A stretch of 64,000 bases of DNA, from assembly GCF_017115105.1 (NCBI RefSeq), contig NZ_JABXKH010000095.1:75835-139834 (forward strand). Reading direction: 5' to 3'. Under the pieces are notes generated by a model. The model was not told where the DNA came from. It ran no database searches and worked only from the letters and a program-made list of their open reading frames with translations. This document shows, one piece after another, positions 9,670-19,739 of the stretch. This stretch comes from Nostoc sp. NMS2. Its GTDB lineage: Bacteria; Cyanobacteriota; Cyanobacteriia; Cyanobacteriales; Nostocaceae. The position numbers and the translations under genes are program-made. Within the stretch, counting starts at the first letter, position 1. Each line of letters begins with the position of its first letter.

Positions 9670-10010
9670 CTATATTTATTTAACTACTGCATCTTGTTTT
9701 CTTAACTTTCAAATAAAGTAATTACAACAAAAGACAATTTGTTAAAGTTATATCATTTATGAATTGTTCATTTTATCCGGTAAATACTGATTTTTTGAAA
9801 ATTATTTAGTTTCAGTCCAAGAAACAGTAAGAGCATAACTTCACAGTAAATTTGCGGAAATATATTTTATTTAAAAGCAAATTTATGAAGATGCTGTTGA
9901 CAGAGTAGGCTTATAGTACCCAACTGTTAAATGAAAAATATCACTTAGGTACAAAATAATCAGATATAGCGGTTATCACTTCGGTGGAATACTGTCGAAA
10001 CCTTACCCTT

Positions 10011-10145
10011 AATACTGTTCGGTTAAAGAAAGAGACGCGATGAATCGCCGTCTCTACAATAATCGGTCTTTCGTCTTGACGGCGATTTATCGCATCTTTG
10101 CGATCTAGAATTTTCATCAAAAAACCTTAACTTAACCGTATTGAC
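10011..10145. repeat. MITE copy, termini AATACTGTTCGGTTAA / TTAACCGTATTGAC
   Basis: It begins AATACTGTTCGGTTAA and ends with the inverted form TTAACCGTATTGAC. The interior (GAGACGCGATGAATCGCCGT, TCTAGAATTTTCATCAAA) is nearly identical to a second copy at 56389-56501. It has no coding capacity, so it is a non-autonomous element. This copy carries a short extra segment with GGCGATTTATCGC. Confidence 0.8.
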
Positions 10146-10484
10146 CCTACTCTGACTTAATCCCTCTTCTTGCTAATGAGAGGGACAGGTTTTGCGTAGT
10201 ATAACTATGGTGAGGTTTTCTTGAGCTATTCGGTAAACTGTAAATTCTGCCGAGAGAGATTTGTCTGTATACCGTAACTTCTTAATAGGTAGAAATAAGT
10301 TTCTTAGCTTTTGTTGTATTTTGGCGTAATAGTCCGCCTTTTTTCTATTTCACTATTTTTGTTATAAAGTTGAGTTATTTTTGCTTCAATATATGGAAAA
10401 TCGTACAAATTTATTTATTTTCAATTCCAGTCCCCTCTCCTTATAAAGGCTACGATGTACACACATCTCTCTACAAAACCCAAA

Positions 10485-10615
10485 TGTTGTAGATCCTCCT
10501 AAATCCTCCTTAAAAAGGAGGACTTTGACTCCTATTCCCCCCTTAAAAAGGGGAGCCAGCGCGGTCTTGAGGTATCCACAAGTGGAGCGACTGGCGTGGG
10601 TTAGGGGGGATTTAA
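10485..10615. repeat. Cyanobacterial dispersed repeat block (AAAAAGGAGG / CCCCCTTAAAAAGG type)
   Basis: Two short hairpins, one built from CCTCCTTAAAAAGGAGG and one from CCCCCCTTAAAAAGGGG, are followed by GGGTTAGGGGGGA. This matches the kind of intergenic repeat common in Nostoc genomes. Non-coding. Confidence 0.6.
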
Positions 10616-10678
10616 ATGCTGTGGGACAACTTTAAAAGACTTGTGTGTACACCGCAACTAAAGGAGAGGAGATATAGA

Positions 10679-13600
10679 TTAAGCGCTAAAGTATTTCGCT
10701 ACTGGGTGGTAAGTAATAATTGCAGTGGTAGACTGTTCTGGATAAAGTTGTTCACTTTCATCCATATACAATTTAATTCTGCCAGTCTGCAATAATTCCA
10801 GTTGCTTGTATTGGTCTTGGATATTCGGACAAGCTGGATAACCAAAACTATACCGTGAGCCACGATAGCGTTGTGCTAATATGTCCCGAATATTGTCGGG
10901 TTCTTCAGCAGTAAAACCTAACTCTCGGCGAATTCTGGCGTGTGTCCACTCAGCCACAGCCTCTGCAACCTGCACTGCCATACCGTGAAAATACAGGTAA
11001 TCGCTGTATTGATTAGCAGCAAATAGCTTTTGAGCAAACTCTGTGGCAATCTCTCCTACAGTCACCGCCTGCATGGGGAACACATCAATAATTCCCGATT
11101 CCTTCGGTGCAAAGAAATCTGCTATGCACAGCCGCCTTAACGACTTTTGTCTAGGAAACTCAAAAGTTGTAACCTGCTGTGATTGGTTCTCTGAGTCATA
11201 TATATGTAGAGAATTCCCCTCAGCTTGACAAGGGAAATACCCATAAATCACCTGGGGATGCAACAGATTTTCCTCAATAATTCGCTGTTTCCAAGTTTCT
11301 AAAACTGGGTAAACTTTCTCTGCTAAGAAAGCCTGATATTCTTCCTTAGATTGTTCCTTTGGTTTGCGGAATTGCCACTGTCCAGCAACTAAAGCTTGTA
11401 AATCTAAATGCCAGAATATCTCCTCAATGGGAATATCACTAGGCTGCAATAACTTCGTTCCCCAGAAAGGCGGTGTGGGACGTTCAATATCTACAGCCAC
11501 TGCTTCGGAACGTCTCGTATCTACTACTTTTGGTTCAGCAGATGTTTCTTCAGCAGTTGTAGCTTTTGGTTCTTTGTGACCATTTGTCGAAACTTCAGCA
11601 GTTTCAACTTCATTCAAAAATCCCTGCAAATCTTCCCAGTTACCAGCAGCTTTTGCTGGCATTAATTTATCCATGAAGTGCAAGTCAGAAAAGGCATCTT
11701 TGCCATAAACTACTTTACCTTTATAGGTGTTTTGACAATCTTCATACACAAATTTAGGAGTCAGCGCCGCACCTCCTAATATCACGGGGACACTAATTCC
11801 GTTTTCGTTAAATACCTCCAAATTTTCTTTCATGAAAGCGGTGGATTTAACCAGCAAACCACTCATAGCTATACAATCAGCTTTGTGCTGTTCGTAAGCG
11901 TTGATGATGTTTTCTACTGGTTGTTTAATTCCCAGGTTAATCACCTTGTAGCCGTTGTTAGACAAGATGATATCCACCAAGTTTTTACCAATGTCGTGGA
12001 CATCGCCTTTAACTGTGGCAATGATAAAGGTTCCCTTGGCATTATTGCCTGATTCTGATTTTTCCATGAAGGGTTCTAAAAACGCCACTGCCGCTTTCAT
12101 GGTTTCTGCTGATTGCAAGACGAAGGGTAGCTGCATTTGTCCCGAACCGAATAATTCGCCGACAACTTTCATGCCATCTAGCAGGAAGGTGTTGATAATC
12201 TCCAGAGGGGGATGTTCTTCTAAGGCTTTTTTCAGATGTTCTTCTAAGCCAATGCGTTCGCCGTCGATGATGTGACGCTTGAGTCGCTCTGGGATGGGGA
12301 GACTTTCATCTAAGGAGCGATCGCGCTTTGTCGTCACCCCAGCAAATACTGTGGTAAGCTCTCCCAAGGGATCGTAAACGCAAACATTACCCTCAAATTT
12401 CCGTTCGTCATAAATCAACTGGCGGCAGATTTCTTGATGGCGTTCTTCAATCTTAGCGAGTGGTAAAATCTTGTTAGCACTGACAATGGCTGCATCCATT
12501 CCCGCCGTCGTCGCTTCGTGCAAAAACACGGAGTTCAGCACCATCCGCGAGGCTGGATTCAAACCAAAGGAAATATTGGAAACACCCAAAATTACATGAC
12601 ATCCAGGCAATCCTTCACGAATTCGCCGGATGGATTCAATTGTGGCTTTGCCATTTTCTCGGTCTTCTTCAATCCCGGTGGAAATGGGTAACGCTAGGGT
12701 ATCAAAGAATATTTCTGTGGGAGGTATGCCAAATTCTACAGCTTGACGGTATGCGCGTTGTGCGATCGCAAACTTTTTGTCTGCTGTCCGCGCCATCCCA
12801 TCTTCATCGATAGTACCAATGATGACACCAGCACCGTACTTTTTCGCCAACTCCAGCACCTTCAAAAAGCGCGGTTCCCCATCTTCGTAGTTGGTGGAGT
12901 TTAGCAAACACTTACCACCGGCAACCTTTAAACCCGCCTCCATCTTTTCCCATTCGGTGGAGTCAAGCATTAAGGGCAGTGTGACATTATTAACAATGCG
13001 CGAAACTAATTCGTGCATATCCCGCACGCCGTCGCGTCCCACATAATCGACGTTGACATCGAGGATGTGTGCGCCTTCTTTGACTTGCGCCCTCGCCATT
13101 GAAACGAGTCCATCCCAATCTTCGGTATTTAGCAAATCGCGGCACTTCTTGGAACCACTGGCGTTGAGACGTTCGCCAACAATCAAGAAGGAATTATCTT
13201 GATCGTAGGATTGAGTGGTATAAATTGATGCTGCTGCTGGTTCTAAACTTGGCTGTCTAACTTTTGGCTTCAGGTCTTTAGCAACTTCTGCCAATTGTTG
13301 AATGTGTTCTGGACGCGTCCCACAGCAACCCCCGATCACTTGGACACCCAAATCTTCAACAAAATGCATCAGCGACATCCGTAATTCTAACGGTGTCAGG
13401 CGGTAGTGTGCTTGACCGCCAACGTTTTCAGGTAAACCCGCGTTGGGAATACAGGAAACGATAAAAGGTGAATGTTCTGCCAGATACTTGATATGTGGTT
13501 TCATCAAGTCTGGGCCAGTGGCACAGTTTAGACCAAGAATGTCAATTGGGTAAGGTTCCAGAATTGTCAGCACAGCACTGATTTCTGAACCTACCAACAT

Positions 13601-14206
13601 TGTGCCCATGCTTTCCATTGTCACAGACACCATCAACGGTCGGCGATCGCCCTTCTTAACAAACACTTCTTCAATTCCATTCAGCGCCGCCTTAATTTGC
13701 AGCACATCTTGGCAAGTTTCCACCAGAAATAAATCCACACCACCATCCCACAGGGCCTCTGCTTGTTCGGCAAAAGTAGCTTTCATGGTGTCAAAGTCAA
13801 TATGTCCCAAGGTAGGGAGTTTAGTTGTGGGGCCGATGGAACCTGCCACAAACCGGGGTTTTTCTGGTGTGGAAAATTCCGCAGCGACACGCTTCGCCAA
13901 TTCTGCGGCTGTCTTGCTGAGGTAATAAGCTTGGTCTGCCAAGTCATATTCTGCCAGCACAAGGGACGTACTACCAAAGGTGTCCGTTTCTATGACATCA
14001 GCACCAGCAGCGAGAAAGTCACGGTGAACCTTAGCGACAGCTTCGGGTTTCGTGTGGACTAAGTATTCGTTACAACCTTCATACTGTGGGCCGCCGAAGT
14101 CTTCAGCAGTCAGGTTTTGGGTTTGCAGGTTGGTTCCCATTGCCCCGTCGAAGACGAGGACTGGGCTATCTGGACTACGCAGGCGTTCAAGGAAAGGATG
14201 AGTCAT
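10679..14206 (-). CDS. metH: Cobalamin-dependent methionine synthase
   Basis: 1175 residues, slightly shorter than E. coli MetH (1227). It transfers methyl from methyltetrahydrofolate through cobalamin to homocysteine in the cytoplasm. Four modules are visible in order: the homocysteine/zinc domain ([10 protein letters not shown] at the start, zinc-ligand [10 protein letters not shown] near residue 295), the pterin-binding domain ([12 protein letters not shown] onward), the B12 domain with cobalamin-ligating DVHDIGKN, and the reactivation domain ending with [18 protein letters not shown], which binds S-adenosylmethionine. A Thr/Glu-rich linker of about 40 residues separates the last two. The start ATG is at 14206 with a divergent gene 180 bp away. 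I saw no cobalamin or SAM riboswitch in that gap. Transcription runs toward hpsA but a 1.2-kb spacer makes an operon unlikely. Confidence 0.97.
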   Translation of the reverse strand: MTHPFLERLRSPDSPVLVFDGAMGTNLQTQNLTAEDFGGPQYEGCNEYLVHTKPEAVAKVHRDFLAAGADVIETDTFGSTSLVLAEYDLADQAYYLSKTAAELAKRVAAEFSTPEKPRFVAGSIGPTTKLPTLGHIDFDTMKATFAEQAEALWDGGVDLFLVETCQDVLQIKAALNGIEEVFVKKGDRRPLMVSVTMESMGTMLVGSEISAVLTILEPYPIDILGLNCATGPDLMKPHIKYLAEHSPFIVSCIPNAGLPENVGGQAHYRLTPLELRMSLMHFVEDLGVQVIGGCCGTRPEHIQQLAEVAKDLKPKVRQPSLEPAAASIYTTQSYDQDNSFLIVGERLNASGSKKCRDLLNTEDWDGLVSMARAQVKEGAHILDVNVDYVGRDGVRDMHELVSRIVNNVTLPLMLDSTEWEKMEAGLKVAGGKCLLNSTNYEDGEPRFLKVLELAKKYGAGVIIGTIDEDGMARTADKKFAIAQRAYRQAVEFGIPPTEIFFDTLALPISTGIEEDRENGKATIESIRRIREGLPGCHVILGVSNISFGLNPASRMVLNSVFLHEATTAGMDAAIVSANKILPLAKIEERHQEICRQLIYDERKFEGNVCVYDPLGELTTVFAGVTTKRDRSLDESLPIPERLKRHIIDGERIGLEEHLKKALEEHPPLEIINTFLLDGMKVVGELFGSGQMQLPFVLQSAETMKAAVAFLEPFMEKSESGNNAKGTFIIATVKGDVHDIGKNLVDIILSNNGYKVINLGIKQPVENIINAYEQHKADCIAMSGLLVKSTAFMKENLEVFNENGISVPVILGGAALTPKFVYEDCQNTYKGKVVYGKDAFSDLHFMDKLMPAKAAGNWEDLQGFLNEVETAEVSTNGHKEPKATTAEETSAEPKVVDTRRSEAVAVDIERPTPPFWGTKLLQPSDIPIEEIFWHLDLQALVAGQWQFRKPKEQSKEEYQAFLAEKVYPVLETWKQRIIEENLLHPQVIYGYFPCQAEGNSLHIYDSENQSQQVTTFEFPRQKSLRRLCIADFFAPKESGIIDVFPMQAVTVGEIATEFAQKLFAANQYSDYLYFHGMAVQVAEAVAEWTHARIRRELGFTAEEPDNIRDILAQRYRGSRYSFGYPACPNIQDQYKQLELLQTGRIKLYMDESEQLYPEQSTTAIITYHPVAKYFSA

Positions 14207-14387
14207 ATTTTCCTAGAAGAAATGAGGAAATCAAGTGAGTCTTGTGATACTCAACTTACTTTATTATTTTCCAAAATTTTGGGAGTTTCGGCAGTATGTA
14301 ATGGAAAAATTTTGATATATACTGAAGCGACTGATGTACTTACATTGTCAGTATACATAGTGAGCTAGTTCATATAGAGGTCGTTCT

Positions 14388-15170
14388 GTGGAAAGAAAGA
14401 AAATTTTGATTGCAACTAAAACATACCCTTCAATTAGCACAAAATATCAAGAAACAGTCTGTACAGCAGGAGTTTTATTAGATGATGACGATAAACCAGT
14501 TCAGTGGATTCGGATTTATCCCATTCGTTTCCGTCAATTAGATTTTGATCAGCGTTATCCCAGATGGTCAATTATAAGTGCTAAAATAGAAAGAAATGAT
14601 AAAGATTACAGAGAAGAAAGTTTTCGTATAGATGATTCTTCAATAGAAGTAATACGAAAAATTGATACTAGCAAAAACTGGGAAGAGCGAAAAGCTTTGG
14701 TTTTGCCACTAGAATTCAAATCTATTCTCGATATCAAAGAGCAAGGTAAGTCTCTCGGTATTATTAAACCACAAACTATAAAAAAATACTTCTGCAAGAA
14801 GGAAATAGAACGGGAGTGGAAACCAAAACAGCAAGCAATATTAGATCAGATGGACTTGTTTGAGCCTTCAGTACAGTTAGATAAAATTCCTTACAAGTTT
14901 GGTTACGATTTTTTTTCTAAAGATGGAAAGAGGCATCGTTGTACAATAAATGATTGGGAAATTCAACAACTTTATAGAGGCTGTAGAGATAGATCAAAGG
15001 AAACAAGTATGGAGAATAAAGAAAAGGAGGCTTTAGAAAAAGTACGCCAAAAATTAGAAGACGAGTTTTTAAGCAAAAAAGATTTATACTTTATCATGGG
15101 AAACCTAAAAAATCACAAAAATAGCTTTATGATTATTGGGATATTTTACCCACCATTAATCAAAATATAA
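14388..15170 (+). CDS. Conserved protein of unknown function paired with DUF488
   Basis: 260 residues starting with GTG; AGAGG seven bases upstream supports that start. It opens with KKILIATKTYPSISTKYQETV and has a mixed alpha/beta N-terminal region (WIRIYPIRFRQL, SFRIDDSSIEVI). A charged middle follows, then FGYDFFSKDGKRHRCTINDWE, and a C-terminal strand-rich end (LYFIMGNLKNHKNSFMIIGI). I do not recognise a named domain. From memory, similar proteins occur next to DUF488 genes in many bacteria, as here (31-bp gap, same strand), so the two probably act together. The lysine-rich, AT-rich composition is unlike neighbouring metH and hints at horizontal acquisition. Nucleic-acid binding is possible but not shown. 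Confidence 0.75.
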   Translation: MERKKILIATKTYPSISTKYQETVCTAGVLLDDDDKPVQWIRIYPIRFRQLDFDQRYPRWSIISAKIERNDKDYREESFRIDDSSIEVIRKIDTSKNWEERKALVLPLEFKSILDIKEQGKSLGIIKPQTIKKYFCKKEIEREWKPKQQAILDQMDLFEPSVQLDKIPYKFGYDFFSKDGKRHRCTINDWEIQQLYRGCRDRSKETSMENKEKEALEKVRQKLEDEFLSKKDLYFIMGNLKNHKNSFMIIGIFYPPLIKI

Positions 15171-15201
15171 TATTTAAAGTTGATTGTTCCAGGAATTAAA
15201 A

Positions 15202-15624
15202 ATGAAAGTTAAAGATATTGCTAAAACAAGATGTATACTTACTTTTGGATATGGCAATCGCAAAGACTACGATGCCTTCTTGGAATACCTGCAAAAGTTT
15301 GATGTGGAATGTGTTGTTGATGTGAGGATGGTTCCTCGTGCTTGGAGCCGTAAATGGTACGGCGACAAAATTAAAATATTCTGTGAATCAAATCATATTG
15401 AGTATATTTCTAAAACCGCTTTAGGTAACACATCTGGTAAAGAAAATTGGATTCCTATAAATCAGGAAGAAGCAAACAAAGCTCTACATGAAATTGCACA
15501 AATTGCTCAAACAGGTAATATTTTATTGTTGTGTGCTGAAATGAACCCGAATCGCTGTCATCGAAAAGAAGTTGCTGATTGTTTGGGAAACTTGGTATCA
15601 ATTCCTGTTAAGCATTTAGAGTAG
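15202..15624 (+). CDS. DUF488 family protein
   Basis: 140 residues. I chose ATG 15202, preceded by AGGA eight bases upstream, over a TTG 18 bp earlier. Family hallmarks are visible: TFGYGNRKDYDAFLEYL at the N-terminus, VDVRMVPRAWSRKW, and the C-terminal cysteine motif LLCAEMNPNRCHRKEVADCL in which two Cys and a His-Arg pair could form an active or metal site. DUF488 proteins have no settled biochemical role. It follows the 260-residue gene on the same strand and is probably co-transcribed with it. Confidence 0.85.
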   Translation: MKVKDIAKTRCILTFGYGNRKDYDAFLEYLQKFDVECVVDVRMVPRAWSRKWYGDKIKIFCESNHIEYISKTALGNTSGKENWIPINQEEANKALHEIAQIAQTGNILLLCAEMNPNRCHRKEVADCLGNLVSIPVKHLE

Positions 15625-15772
15625 TAAACTACAATTTTTTTACTACTTAGGGAAGAGTGCTTAATAGACCTCATCTCAGAAGAAGCGATCGCAACCTATA
15701 GCTTTGGTGGTGCGATCGCTATTAGAATTATCCGTAAATCTGAAATGCTTACTATACCTTGGTTTTAGCGAT

Positions 15773-17604
15773 TTACTGATAACCTGCTGCTTGTAAGAGA
15801 AACAGCTTGGCATAACGTCCTTTTAGCTGTAACAATTCTTCATGAGTTCCCTTTTCTATAACTTCGCCGTTTTCTATAACTAGGATTTTGTCAGCCATTC
15901 GGACTGTAGAGAAGCGATGGGAAATCAAAAGTACCATCTGATTTTGAGTAATAGCGCGAAAATGATTGAAAATCTCAAATTCAGCTTGGGCATCTATTGC
16001 TGATGTTGGTTCATCCAATACTAAGATATCTGCTTGCGATCGCATAAAAGCACGAGACAAAGCAATTTTCTGCCACTGTCCCCCAGAAAGTTCCTGTCCT
16101 CCCTTAAACCAACGACCAAGTTGAGTCTGGAAGCTTTGGGGTAATTGGTCAATAAAAACTTGGGCCATGCCTTTTTCAGCAGCAGTTTGCCAACGGGTTT
16201 TGTTTTCGAGATGTTCGACATCACCCACGCCAATATTCTCCCCCACAGTGAACTGGTAGCGGACAAAGTTCTGGAAAATCACACCAATCCGACGACGCAG
16301 CACATCCACATCCCATTCCTGCAAATCCAAGCCATCTAAGAAAATTCGCCCAGAATCTGGGGTGTAAAGTCGGGTAAGTAGTTTGATTAAAGTAGTCTTA
16401 CCGGAACCGTTTTCACCCACAATTGCCAGTTTTTCTCTGGGTTTCAAGTGTAGCGAAATGTTTGTCAAGGCTGGCTTAGAACTTCCCGGATAAGTAAATG
16501 ATACGTTCTCAAAACGAATACCATCTTGGGGATTTAAACCAATGGTTGCCTTACCCCAAGACTTTGGTACTTCTTCTTCGAGGAAATCGTAGAGATTTGA
16601 TAGATATAGGTTGTCTTCATACATCCCTCCAATAGATGTGAGGGCATTGGAGAAAGTTGATTGTCCTTGGCGAAAAACGGTGAGATACATTGTCATATCT
16701 CCCAACGAAATCTTACCTTGCACTGTTTCTAGTACAATCCAAGCATAAGCTAGGTAAAAAGCACCAGTACTGACTAAACCCAGGAGATAGCCCCAGAATC
16801 CTCGCCGCAGGGTCAAATCGCGGTCTTCGCCATAGAGTTGATCGAACAGGTTGCGGTAACGCCCTAGCAGCATTTCTCCCAACTGGTAGAGTTTGACTTC
16901 TGTGACAAAATCTTCTCTTGCTAGCAGATTTTCTAAGTAGTGCTGTTGACGAGTTTCTGCCGCCCGCCAACTAAATAGGCGAAAGCCTTCTCCAGCAAAC
17001 TTTGTTTCAGCAATAAATACAGGCATAGCTGCCAAAATCAGCACCACCACCGCCCAAACTGAGAAATTTACTAGCAAAATCCCGTAGGTAATCAGGGAAA
17101 GGGCATTTTGCACCAATCCAAAGGTGCGGTTGACTAACGAAAGGGGACGAACTGATGCTTCTCGTCGGGCATTAGTCAATTTGTCATAAAATTCTGAGTC
17201 TTCAAACTGCCTAAGATCCAGTGTCAGCGCCTTTTCTAAGATGAGTACATTCACTCGCTGACCCATTAGCGCCCGTAATAACGATTGACAAATGAGGATT
17301 CCCCTCTGACTACCTGCTAGTAGAATTACTGCGATCGCTTCTAATCCTACATAAAATAGAGAAGGATAAGTATTGACAAAATCATTGTTTTGTGAATTAA
17401 CTTGAGAGGCAAATACCACTGCATCAACAATTAATTTACTGATGTAGGATATCGCCGCCGGTAAAAGACCAGCAACTAAAGTTAAACTCGCCAGAAGAAT
17501 GGTAAGCCATCGGCTAGTAGTCCATACTAAGCCTACAGCCCGTCCACTGTAACGGAAAACCGTCAGTGATTGGCGGAGGATATTTCTTTTTTTTTAATTT
17601 TCAT
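15773..17604 (-). CDS. ABC exporter, fused permease-ATPase, probable frameshift near start
   Basis: One polypeptide with an ABC type 1 membrane domain (several hydrophobic helices, first 330 or so residues) and a nucleotide-binding domain: Walker A GENGSGKTTLIK, signature LSGGQWQKIAL, Walker B ILVLDEPTSAID, H-loop ISHRFSTV. The intact frame has only a GTG at 17419, but coding sequence clearly continues upstream (LRQSLTVFRYSGRA, then an extra transmembrane helix) to a stop at 17594. An ATG at 17604 lies in another frame and would read MKIKKK into this one if the run of nine A (17587-17595) had ten. So the gene is either frameshifted, a sequencing error, or read by slippage. Half-size exporters dimerise; the substrate is unknown. 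Confidence 0.85.
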
Positions 17605-17730
17605 CTTTTTTTGGGCGAGATACCCCAGCTTGGGCGGATCTACCTAACTCTATATTAATCTTTATAAATTTTACATTTTTATCAGAATGTTGGCTGAAAA
17701 CCCCGAAGTTGAAACCTAAAAACTAGTTTT

Positions 17731-17762
17731 GTAGGGTGTGTTATGCCGTAGGCTAACGCACT
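17731..17762. repeat. Dispersed repeat GTAGGGTGTGTTA...TAACGCAC
   Basis: GTAGGGTGTGTTATGCCGTA followed by GGCTAACGCAC is a common Nostoc intergenic repeat. An inverted partial copy, TAACGCACCCTACC, lies at about 18429-18442, so the toxin-antitoxin remnant between them is bracketed by inverted copies. Confidence 0.55.
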
Positions 17763-17765
17763 AGG

Positions 17766-18071
17766 GTGTTAACTTTGTACCATTTTAGGTGTTCAAAATT
17801 CATGCAAAATATATATATGCCAGTAGTTCTAATCAAGCGGACTACGAATTTAGCAGAACAATTCTTGGGACGCAGTAACCTTCCCGCAAAAGCTGATGTT
17901 GACGCTGTTCATATTGCAGCCGCAACCGTTCACGGCATGGATTATCTGTTGACCTGGAACTGCAAGCACATCGCCAATGCTCAAATCCAGGGAAAGTTGG
18001 CAGAAATCAGTCTTGATTTTGGATACGAGTTGCCGATTCTTTGTACACCCTATGAACTGCTCGGAGGTTAA
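17766..18071 (+). pseudogene. PIN-domain toxin fragment (VapC-like), N-terminus missing
   Basis: The last 70 or so residues resemble the C-terminal half of PIN-domain ribonuclease toxins: LPAKADVDAVHIAAATVHGM then DYLLTWNCKHIANA, with the conserved acidic pair in the first block and the Asn-rich helix in the second. The N-terminal half with the first catalytic aspartate is absent and is replaced by about 30 unrelated residues translated from intergenic sequence. The fragment is therefore likely inactive. The stop is 2 bp before a small gene whose first 50 residues look like its partner. Confidence 0.7.
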
Positions 18072-18073
18072 TC

Positions 18074-18301
18074 ATGTATCAGGATGAGATTGTTGAAGAG
18101 ATCCACAGAATTCGTGAAGAGTATTCTCGTTCATTCAATCATGATTTGAAAGCCATCTTTGATGATTTACAAAAGCAGCAAGCTGAAGGTGGAAGAGAAG
18201 TTGTGAACTTATCGCGAAAGCCCGGTCTAACAACACGTTGGAGCGGACGAGCGCGAGATATTGATGGTGAGGCAAAGGATATTAGCCGCCGCTCAACTTA
18301 G
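18074..18301 (+). CDS. Antitoxin-like small protein with repeat-derived C-terminus
   Basis: 75 residues. The first 48 or so (MYQDEIVEEIHRIREEYSRS and FNHDLKAIFDDLQKQQ) are a charged helix typical of the small protein that accompanies this PIN-toxin type in cyanobacteria. From about residue 49 the sequence (KPGLTTRWSGRARD) is translated from a dispersed repeat beginning GGTCTAACAACACGTTGGAG, so the native C-terminus seems to have been replaced. It starts 2 bp after the toxin fragment. Function is doubtful. Confidence 0.55.
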   Translation: MYQDEIVEEIHRIREEYSRSFNHDLKAIFDDLQKQQAEGGREVVNLSRKPGLTTRWSGRARDIDGEAKDISRRST

Positions 18302-18442
18302 CAGTGATCGCTGAGGTACGGTCTAACAATCCCGTTGCACACCGACCGTACAGAGTCTCTTTGTTGAGTCTGAGAGGTTGCTTACGGCGGGTGAACGGGG
18401 GCGTTCGTCGTTATACATATATGTCCATAACGCACCCTACCA
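18224..18442. repeat. Cluster of dispersed repeats (GGTCTAACAAYNC type)
   Basis: GGTCTAACAACACGTTGGAG at about 18224 and GGTCTAACAATCCCGTTG at about 18320 are two related copies. The stretch ends in the inverted TAACGCACCCTAC repeat. No gene is credible here beyond the tail of the small antitoxin-like frame. Confidence 0.5.
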
Positions 18443-18510
18443 GATTCAAGCCAATGTGGATGAGGTTTTCCGACTTGTGTATACACAGTAAGTCTTTAGA
18501 CCGGAGAGTG

Positions 18511-19641
18511 TCAACCCCACAATCTCCTACCTGCTTTGCCACTTAATCTTTCATGAGCATCTTCTAACAAAGCTGGAATATCTAACTTTTCTGGACACCG
18601 AGGCAAACAGTCTCCGCATTCTGTACATCGGTTGCCTTTCATTCCAGGGAACCAGTGACCAGCATTTTCAAACATTCCGTAACGATATTGTCCATAGTCT
18701 TTCATGTCGTATGCCACTGCGAGATTACGTAACCGTAATACCTCTGGAATATTGATATTTTCTGGACAGGGCAAACAAGCATAACATTGGCTACATTTAT
18801 CAGTTCCCAAAGCAAATTTTTGGTGATTTTCTAACCTCTGGAAAGCAGAAATTTCTGCTGATTTTAGCTCTCCAACATGGTCAGCAACTCGCAAAGGTTC
18901 TATTAATTCATCTGGGTTGGCTGGCCCTATACTCAAAGTATTAATACGGTTATCAGCAAGTAAAAAACGATAACTTAGTTCTAAGGGTGAATACGGCTGA
19001 CACAAGTTTTTTAGGGTTTGGGGTGGGGTATACAGCTGTCCCCCCTTGTCAGCAGGGGAAATAATGAAAATGCCCATATCTTTTTCGGCAGCTAGTTGAA
19101 TTGCTGGTGCGTGCCGTTGAAAAAAATAGTAATAATGCAGATTGACAAATTCAAAAAAATCTGTTTTAATAGCTGCCTGAATTAGCTCTAATGACCCGTG
19201 GCTGGAAAAACCAACGTGTCGCACTCGACCATCAGCAACAGCTTCATCTACGGCTTGCATACAGCCATTTTTGGCTTGCACCCACTCCAAATGTTGCCAA
19301 GTGTTCAAGCCATGAACCCCTAAGCAATCTAAATAATCTAGCTGTAATCGTTTTAGGGATTCGTCGATGCACCGACGCATGGTGTCAGCATCTGCTGTGG
19401 CTGAGATTTTGGTAGTGATGTAAAGCTTCGTTCGGGGTACTGACAACCCAGCTTTTAATGCCCTACCAAGATACTCCTCGCTTTTGCCATAACCTCTGGC
19501 GGTTTCTAGATGATTAATTCCTAGCGCTAAGGCTTGTTCAACGATCTGGTGAGCATTTTCAAAATCAGCCAGGTAGCGCATTGTTCCCAGAGAAAAAACC
19601 GAGAGGTGCAGATTCGTTTTCCCAAAGCGTCGGTATTGCAT
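18511..19641 (-). CDS. Aldo/keto reductase with C-terminal iron-sulfur motifs
   Basis: 376 residues from the ATG at 19641 (a TTG nine bases upstream is less likely). The N-terminal TIM barrel is aldo/keto reductase: MQYRRFGKTNLHLSVFSLGT, active-site block INHLETARGYGKSEEYLGRA (Asp replaced by Glu, catalytic Tyr in GYG), and VRHVGFSSHG. The C-terminal 100 residues have two cysteine clusters of 4Fe-4S type, CSQCYACLPCPENINIP and CTECGDCLPRCPEKLDIP, so electrons may pass between NADPH and iron-sulfur centres. This fused architecture is common in cyanobacteria; the substrate is unknown. An STRR hairpin separates it from the DUF151 gene upstream on the same strand. Confidence 0.9.
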   Translation of the reverse strand: MQYRRFGKTNLHLSVFSLGTMRYLADFENAHQIVEQALALGINHLETARGYGKSEEYLGRALKAGLSVPRTKLYITTKISATADADTMRRCIDESLKRLQLDYLDCLGVHGLNTWQHLEWVQAKNGCMQAVDEAVADGRVRHVGFSSHGSLELIQAAIKTDFFEFVNLHYYYFFQRHAPAIQLAAEKDMGIFIISPADKGGQLYTPPQTLKNLCQPYSPLELSYRFLLADNRINTLSIGPANPDELIEPLRVADHVGELKSAEISAFQRLENHQKFALGTDKCSQCYACLPCPENINIPEVLRLRNLAVAYDMKDYGQYRYGMFENAGHWFPGMKGNRCTECGDCLPRCPEKLDIPALLEDAHERLSGKAGRRLWG

Positions 19642-19665
19642 CTTTAACAAAGTTAGGAGTTATTC

Positions 19666-19738
19666 AATTTTAGATTTTGAATTTTGGATTTTAGATTCAA
19701 GGAAAAATCTAAAATCTAAAATCTAAAATCTAAAATTT
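19666..19738. repeat. STRR hairpin (AAATCTA heptamers and inverted copies)
   Basis: ATTTTAGATTTTG-type heptamers at 19666-19698 are followed by a 6-bp loop and four tandem AAAATCT units at 19704-19738, which are complementary. The RNA would form a long stem between two same-strand genes and could act as a processing or termination structure. Confidence 0.7.
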
Positions 19739-19739
19739 A

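Larger units (their letters stand above)
9481..10678. other. Gene-poor 1.2-kb region upstream of hpsA
   Basis: No credible coding region. It separates metH (minus) from hpsA (minus) and must hold the hpsA promoter. It contains a small inverted-repeat element next to hpsA, a hairpin, a MITE copy at 10011-10145 and a block of cyanobacterial dispersed repeats at about 10485-10615. The remainder is AT-rich. Confidence 0.7.

Noticed and set aside
14207..14387. Cobalamin or SAM riboswitch before metH
   Set aside because: The 180-bp gap shows none of the conserved boxes I could recognise.
18304..18546. 80-residue plus-strand frame
   Set aside because: Translated dispersed repeats, overlapping the end of the aldo/keto reductase gene.
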